DNA from: Synanceia verrucosa
Taxonomy: Eukaryota > Chordata > Actinopteri > Perciformes > Synanceiidae
Length of the DNA stretch: 64,000 nt
Reading direction: 5' to 3'
Assembly: GCA_029721515.1 (NCBI GenBank)
Contig: CM056563.1
Coordinates: 7,259,454 to 7,323,453, forward strand
Below, piece by piece: positions 58,473 through 64,000 of the stretch (the stretch's first letter is position 1; every line of letters begins with the position of its first letter). The position numbers and the translations under genes were made by a program. The notes below the pieces were generated by a model, which was not told where the DNA came from, did not search any database, and saw only the letters and a program-made list of their open reading frames with translations.

Positions 58473-58627
58473 AAACAGACTTAGTGAGGATACGCTCAGG
58501 AAGTTCAACCTGCCAGTTGTACACTTCAATCATCCTGTCTGTTTTCTGCACATCCATCACTGTCTGGTTTGGATCAGCAACAATCCAGTAGCACAGCAAT
58601 AGATTCACATCTCCAGAGTCAGTAAAC
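58471..58627 (-). CDS. Candidate 3'-terminal exon of an unrecognised gene
   Basis: On the minus strand, GATGTTCCCTTCCAG (AG at 58629-58628) is a good acceptor and the frame continues open for 51 codons to TAA at 58473-58471. The peptide begins FTDSGDVNLLLCYWIVADPN and ends QVELPERILTKSV. Its balanced composition, with Trp, Cys and charged residues spread out, looks more like real protein than the AT-driven frames nearby. I do not recognise the family. It could be a host exon, a retrocopy fragment or a transposon gene. No upstream exon was linked. Confidence 0.35.
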
Positions 58628-58658
58628 TGGAAGGGAACATCACTTCTGAACATGACCC

Positions 58659-58723
58659 CCTTTGAACCAATCCCACGACAGAATTGCCCTGAACGTTCTA
58701 CAATTCTGTCGTGGGTTCAAAGG
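58659..58723. repeat. Long hairpin-forming inverted repeat
   Basis: The left arm 58659-58686 and right arm 58701-58723 pair over 23 bases apart from a 5-base insertion in the left arm. The loop is 14 bases. Core arm text is CCACGACAGAATTG. Confidence 0.9.
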
Positions 58724-58926
58724 TAGTCACGTGTTTGGTGTAGGCCATGTTTAACACATAACAGAAACACTAGCTAGCTGTTGGTACTCTCTTTATACAC
58801 ATCTCTGCTGCAAGGCAACCAGGCAAAACAACCAAATCAATGGCCTGGTGGCCTGGACGTACTTTTAAAACCGTCAGGGTCACCGGAACACTCCAAGAAC
58901 CGGCCCGGTGGGGCCAAGGAAAAATA

Positions 58927-59750
58927 TTAGGGATCCGCCAATATTCGGCATTTTGACGCACATCGGCCTTTTTTTAAAATCCGACGGCCGATAAGAGATC
59001 AATTTAAAACTGGATTGTTTTTGGCTCTGATGCAGCCGCGTCTCTCCCTCTGGCTGTCACTACTGGTACTCACTACAGTCTGGTACTCACTGGTACTCAC
59101 TATAGTCACTACTCTGTCTGCAGCATTGTCCCACCCACAGCACCATCCGATTGGTTACACACACAGCCAATCAGCAGTGCTCACACACAGCGGCGTGAGT
59201 GAGTAACTTTTGCCGAGTGAGAAGCTCCAGAGGGCAGGTTTGTGTGAGAGCTAAATTATGGGGGCAGATTAACACAGAATAATATCAGTAATGAACACCC
59301 GTCCTCTACAACTCACAACTACTAGCATTACTAGCATTACTGAAAGTCTGTTAGAGAGAGAGGTAAAGTAAAAACCTAATGAACTCAGTTCAGTTCAGCT
59401 TTATTGAAGGAGGTGAAGGCTGATTACCTTTCAACATAATGTTAGCACACCAGTCAGTTTTCCTCCTCTGGCTTTAGACCAGAAGTCACTAATTGGCCGC
59501 GGTCCGGGTCCAAACCCAGACGCCATCCAATACAGACACGGACCAACCATAAATAACTTAGCCTATATGAGGGTTTTATATTTGACAAGACGCTTGTATT
59601 TTATCAGTACAGCAGATCAGCACAGACCAATTGAATTAGAGTTAAGCCTCCCACGTGACGCTACTCAGCCAATGAAGTCTCTGCATTCCAGACAATACAC
59701 TGCACACAGACGAAGGTGAAGAGGAGAGGGAACAGACGGAAGAACATAGA
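58927..59750. mobile_element. hAT-type left end and associated dispersed repeat
   Basis: ATTAGGGATCCGCCAATATT followed by CATCGGCC and CGACGGCCGATA is a terminus typical of fish hAT elements. Sequence 59385-59740 is the inverted partner of 42055-42370. A tandem TGGTACTCAC motif occurs at 59066-59100. The right end was not identified. Confidence 0.5.
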
Positions 59751-60935
59751 AAACAAATGAAAAATAAAGAAACTGACACAGAAAGACAAATGAGCTGGAG
59801 ACAAGGTGTTTAAGAGAAGACAGGTGGATGGAGAAAACAGAGCTTTCATGAAGCTCTGTGTCTGATCTGCTCAGAGACTGTAGCGCTCATTAGAAGTGAA
59901 GGACCACTGTGAGAAAACACACACTAACATTTTGACCAAGCATACCCTGACGTCTGAACTGTCTCAGAGCCCAGCAAAATCAGTTCCCTCAGAACAGCTT
60001 GGATTTTGGTTCAACACAAAAAAACATTAACTGAGGGAAAACAAGAACAAGATCTTCAAAAGCCATGCAAATTTCGCTTATTGTCTACCCCTGCAAATGT
60101 CTGATGAGCAGTTAAAATCAGTCATGTAGTACCAGAGAAAAAGATCCTGTGCAACAACCTGTAACCAGAAAACATCCACTGTACATATTACAATACAGAC
60201 ATATATAGGTACATCACTAACTATTGTATTTATAGAATGTAATCTATTGTAGTGTTTGGTTACACAAATAGTTTGACTGCTGTTTATATATATTTATACA
60301 TGCATCTATAGTTAATCTACTTGAGTGTCCATATTACATGACTTTCTAAGCATATTTTTTACCTGTCTTTATTCAGCTTTGTTGTCTTTGTAAATAAATG
60401 TACTGAATGTCAACAGACACTGTATCTTTGGGGTATTTCTGCACTCTGATTTAATGTTACTTATTTGCCCAGATACAATATATCTGTGATAAATTAATGT
60501 CATAAAAGCATCGTTTGAACATCAAATCACCAGACAATCTGGATAAAGGGCTGAATTACAAAAAAAAGCCAATATCCACTGGCGTGTTATGTTTTCTGTA
60601 TCACATTCAGATTAACTAGGATTAGGCTATGTTCAAACAAAGGCCATGTGGATTATTATAATCACCATCTGAGACTCTGTCATGCACACCAGCCCCATTT
60701 GCAACTACACACTCTCATATTCTATAAAAGCTAAGGTTACATGACATACCAACACGCCAATTACAGTCATTATCATCTGCTATTTGTGAAGATAACTACA
60801 GACAGGTCACAAAATGGAAGAGGACTTGATTAACAAAAATTCAGGTTCACATTTGGTTAAATCTCAACATGGTGTTGGCTGAAAACCTAATTTTCTAAAA
60901 TTACTAGGCAATCACTGACGGTATACCACTAAAAA
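59751..60935. other. Gene-free stretch
   Basis: No exon or element recognised. Confidence 0.3.
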
Positions 60936-62193
60936 CTGTCGTGGTCAAAAGTGTACATACACTTGTAAAGAACATAATGTCATGGCTCTCTTGAGTTTCG
61001 AGTTATTTCTACAACTCTGATTTTTCTCTGATAGAGTGATTGGAACAGATACTTCTTTGTCACAAAAACATTCATGTTTAGTTCTTTTATGACTTTATTA
61101 TGGGATAACTGAAAATGTGACCAATTGTGCTGGGTCAAAAATATACATACAGTATATTGCAAGCTATCACCTGCTGCTAAGAGGAAATTGGTCAGGAGGG
61201 TGAAGAGTCAACAGAGAACCACCAAAAAGCAGCTCTGCCAAGAATGATAAGCTGCTGGAACACAGGTGTCAGTGTCCACAGTCAAGTGTGTTTTGCATCG
61301 TCATGGACTGAGAGGCTGCCGTGCAAGAAGGAAGACCTTGATCCAAAAGTGGCACCTTAAGGCTCGACTGAAGTTTGCTACTGATCACATGGACAAAAAT
61401 AAGACCTTCTGGATGAAAGTTCTGTGGTCAGACCAAACAAAAATCCAGCTGTTTGGCCACAATGCTCAGCAATATGTTTGGAGGAGAAAAGGTGAGGCCT
61501 TTAACACCATGCCTATTGTCAAGCACGGTGGTGGTAGTATTATGCTGTGGGGCTGTTTTGCTGCCAATGGAACTGGTGCTTTACAGAGAGTAAATGGGAT
61601 AATGAAGAAGGAGGATTACCTTCAAATTCTTCAAGATAAGCTAAAATCATCAGCCTGAAGGTTGAGTCTTGGGCACAGCTGGGTGTTCCAACAGGACAAT
61701 GAACCCAAACACACATCAAAAGTGGTAATGGAATGGTTAAATCAGGCTAGAATTAAGGTTTTAGAATGGCCTTTCTAAAGTCCTGACTTAAATCCCATTG
61801 AGAACATGTGGACACTGCTGAAGAAACAAGTCCATGTCAGAAAGCCAACAAATTTAACTGAACTGCACCAATTCTATCAAGAGGAGTGGTCAAAGATTCA
61901 ACCAGAAGCTTGTGGGTGGCTACCAAAAGAGCCTAATTGAAGTGAAAATGGACAAGGGACATGTAACCAAATATTAGCATTGCTGTATGTATATTTTTGA
62001 CCCAGCAGATTTGATCACATTTTCAGTTGACCCATAATAAAGTCATAAAATGAATGTTTTTTGTGACAAAGAAGTATCTGTTCCAATCGCTCTATCAGAG
62101 AAAAAAAAACAGAGTTGTTGAAATAACTGGAATCTCAAGAGAGCCATGACATTATGTTCTTTACAAGTGTATGTAAACTTTTGACCATGAGTG
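60936..62193 (+). mobile_element. Tc1-like transposon, copy 3 (both ends present, N-terminal deletion)
   Basis: The left terminal repeat begins near CTGTCGTGGTCAAAAGTG and the right one ends CTTTTGACCATGAGTG. The two are long inverted repeats (about 200 bp). Between the left repeat and the transposase the DNA-binding half is deleted (junction near 61155). It could only move with transposase supplied in trans. Confidence 0.92.
61158..61990 (+). pseudogene. Tc1-like transposase, catalytic part only
   Basis: The longest frame, 61266-61658, runs MSVSTVKCVLHRHGLRGCRA to KLKSSA. LWSDQTKIQLFGHN supplies the first catalytic Asp. After a TGA at 61656-61658 come FQQDNEPKHTSK (second Asp) and, past a TAA at about 61775, SPDLNPIENMW (Glu). 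HVRKPTNLTELHQFYQEEW is intact, unlike copy 1. The N-terminal paired domain is absent. Confidence 0.88.
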
Positions 62194-62969
62194 TGAGTGA
62201 TTCAAAAGTAACAGGCAGGTAAAACCTTTCATTATGTAGCAAAAGTCTGAGGAGTGCAAAGTCTCATGAAGTCATTCATCATGGACTGCTGTCAACTTTC
62301 ACCATGTAAACTAACGAATAACAACATGTGAACTGAATGCAGATTTAACAGAACAGATTATTCAGAAGTAAATCTTGAGTAAATATAATCTAGCCAGTCT
62401 TCTTTTCACACATGATGCAGACGAAACCCAATATACAGCAAAAAGTTGCTCTGATTTCAAAGTAAAACAAGTATGTGCAAACAATGTACTTACTGTTGTG
62501 GCTTTATTTTGATAGGACTTGTATAGTTTATATAGCTATCAGTGTTAGCATTAATATGTATACAACAGCCAATATGGAAAGATTTGTTTCAGCTTATTAT
62601 ACAACATTTTCTGGCATAGCAACTTTGTTTTACATCTGCTGATTTGGGTCACCCACCAAACAAAGTTGGTTACTCAGAATTTCGGGGACACATTTTCAAG
62701 CACAAAGTTTTCAGACTGAACAAGCCCCTGGTGTCACAAAAGACAGGCTAGTTAGCTTAACTGCTACAAGCTAACAGTTAGCTTAGTAACTGAGGCAGCA
62801 CATCGAAAAAATATTTAGTCATTGACTCTTATCCGTGCAGAATGTTACAAAGATGATATAACTTTTGTGATGTGTTTTATTGGGTTAAACGTCCATTTGT
62901 GCGTCTTACAAGTGAAAACACCGTTAAATACAGCTAATTTACAGCTAGCTAACAGTGCCGTTAGCTCAC
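62194..62969. other. Gene-free stretch; start of a possible first intron
   Basis: No coding block of its own. If the exon at 62970-63059 is real, this would be its first intron, starting GTGAGC at 62969 on the minus strand. Confidence 0.3.
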
Positions 62970-63059
62970 CTGTTGCCTCTGGACGTCACGGTTCTGCTGC
63001 AGCTTCAGGTCGGAGCCGCAGCTCTTTGTTTTAATCCTCCTTCTCATCGTCTTCCACAT
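62970..63059 (-). CDS. Candidate first coding exon of an unidentified gene
   Basis: On the minus strand, TTGCATCATTTTAG (AG at 63070-63069) precedes ATG at 63059. Thirty codons, MWKTMRRRIKTKSCGSDLKL and on to VQRQQ, end at CAG then GTGAGC in phase 0. The peptide is basic (Arg/Lys-rich) and unrecognised. Local GC is higher than around it, and an ETS/YY1-like motif lies 170 bp upstream. The acceptor has a weak pyrimidine tract, so the ATG could instead lie in a single first exon. Evidence is splice signals and context only. Confidence 0.35.
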
Positions 63060-63218
63060 AACTTCGTCCTAAAATGATGCAATTAAAAGTAGTCTTAATA
63101 TGCATTAACTAAAGAACACACATACACTCTTTTACAGGCGTGTATCCGACATAGTGCGTCCTTCTGGAGGGCTCAGTTTAAAAAAAAAAAAAAAAGACGT
63201 AGTGTCAAATGAATCGGT

Positions 63219-63236
63219 AGATGGCGACCGGAAGTA
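63219..63236. promoter_or_regulatory. Adjacent YY1-like and ETS/GABP-like motifs
   Basis: AGATGGCG (63220-63227) overlaps ACCGGAAGT (63227-63235). These two motif types are frequent together at TATA-less promoters of widely expressed vertebrate genes (established). The position 160-180 bp upstream of the 62970-63059 candidate exon fits a promoter. Function is inferred. Confidence 0.4.
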
Positions 63237-63245
63237 ATTTTTAAG

Positions 63246-63675
63246 CAGAAAATAATAGTAAAAAATAATATGGGAAAGGGCACATATTAATCACTTATTT
63301 TGTATGTGTTTATTGTTTCAGTGAATACAGCAGCCTGTAAACACATCTCATCATTAATTAAAATACTGTGACCTCATTTTAATCACACCCAACTCTAATG
63401 TGAAAACAGGGATATCTGAGAAGCACAAACAAAATGGGGATAGATCTGTGGCAGTTAATGGACTTTTGTGACAGACCAAACAAATATGTCTCATTTTTAC
63501 AACTTTCCCAAAGAAATCACACATTTCTGATGCCAAGAATATCAAGCTGACACCTAATTTATTTTGGAGGCCCACAACAAACAACACAGAAATTTGATTT
63601 CATTTGTGAATTTATGTTTATATTAGATAGTTATTAGTATTTTCATATACAGTATACATGGGAGGCTGTATTTAA
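63246..63675. other. Gene-free stretch
   Basis: AT-rich, with no recognised feature. The minus frame 63354-63587 has no domain. Confidence 0.3.
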
Positions 63676-63677
63676 TG

Positions 63678-64000
63678 TCAAGTTCAAGTTCTTTATTGTC
63701 ATTTCTGAATACAAGTACACAGGAACGATATGTTGTTTCTCACGGTTCAAGATGCTAAATGACAACAGTTACTCAAAAGCAGACACAACACAATGACATC
63801 AGCAGAAGAATACATTTAACTAAACATAAGGAGAGCTACTAAGCAGAACTACTAACCAAGACGGCTAGACAGAGCTACCCAGACAACTAGACACATTGTA
63901 CAGATTGTGCAAATAGAAATGATTGCAATGTCCACAGAACAGAGCAAAACAGAATGAATGAGGCAGAGCAAGAAAGTAACTACAAAGAACTGTAGACAAG
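63678..64000 (-). repeat. LINE 3'-end-like repeat
   Basis: GTCAAGTTCAAGTTCTTTAT followed by TGTCATTTCTGAATACAAGT resembles reversed 3' tails of fish LINEs, as at 7884 and 35574. A GTGCAAATAGAAATG block occurs near 63907. It continues past the window edge. Confidence 0.5.

Noticed and set aside
62822..63034. 70-codon plus-strand frame
   Set aside because: It overlaps the better-supported minus-strand exon candidate and has no splice or domain support.

Overview
The window reads as nuclear DNA of a ray-finned (teleost) fish, probably a percomorph. There are no bacterial-style gene clusters. There are Tc1-like, hAT, PIF/Harbinger, piggyBac-like and Rex1/L2-type LINE copies, CA, GA and GATA microsatellites, and one exon of a vertebrate ion-channel gene. 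Nearly everything else is intronic or intergenic sequence filled by transposon debris. Species assignment is inference only.

The one confidently identified host-gene segment is the first coding exon of asic2 (ASIC2a form), minus strand 55746-56318. It encodes 191 residues (HG motif, first membrane span, FPAVTxCNxN block) and ends at a clean GT donor in phase 0. The common exon 2 was not found to the left, so 1-55745 is inferred to be the large intron that follows this exon. To the right are the upstream and promoter region and two weaker minus-strand exon candidates. One is a coding-like terminal exon at 58471-58627. The other is a possible first coding exon at 62970-63059, beside a YY1/ETS-like promoter motif.

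Layout: 1-9 kb is mostly unmatched AT-rich sequence with one small hAT relic. 9-21 kb holds hAT fragments, a Tc1 copy, a decayed hAT transposase (14.7-15.7 kb), a Harbinger relic with a MYB/SANT-like accessory gene (19.2-20.4 kb) and a second Tc1 copy. 23-34 kb holds hAT miniature elements, a duplicated Harbinger-bearing segment and an LTR/gag remnant. 35-36 kb has a piggyBac-like miniature element and the 3' end of a LINE. 38.0-42.7 kb is a near-complete ZBED-type hAT with visible introns, disrupted by a LINE piece and by a smaller hAT that itself contains a Harbinger. 44.0-45.5 kb is a hAT-like element with a THAP-domain exon; a near-identical internally deleted sister lies at 26.6-27.3 kb. 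47.0-48.5 kb is a LINE endonuclease/RT relic. 53.0-54.5 kb has a Harbinger MITE and a hAT side by side. 60.9-62.2 kb is a third Tc1 copy.

No operon, CRISPR array, intact RNA gene or novel multi-gene system was found. The most informative structures are the THAP-bearing element pair, the three-level transposon nest, and the two unassigned exon candidates near asic2. Precise ends are given where target-site duplications (TSDs) could be read.
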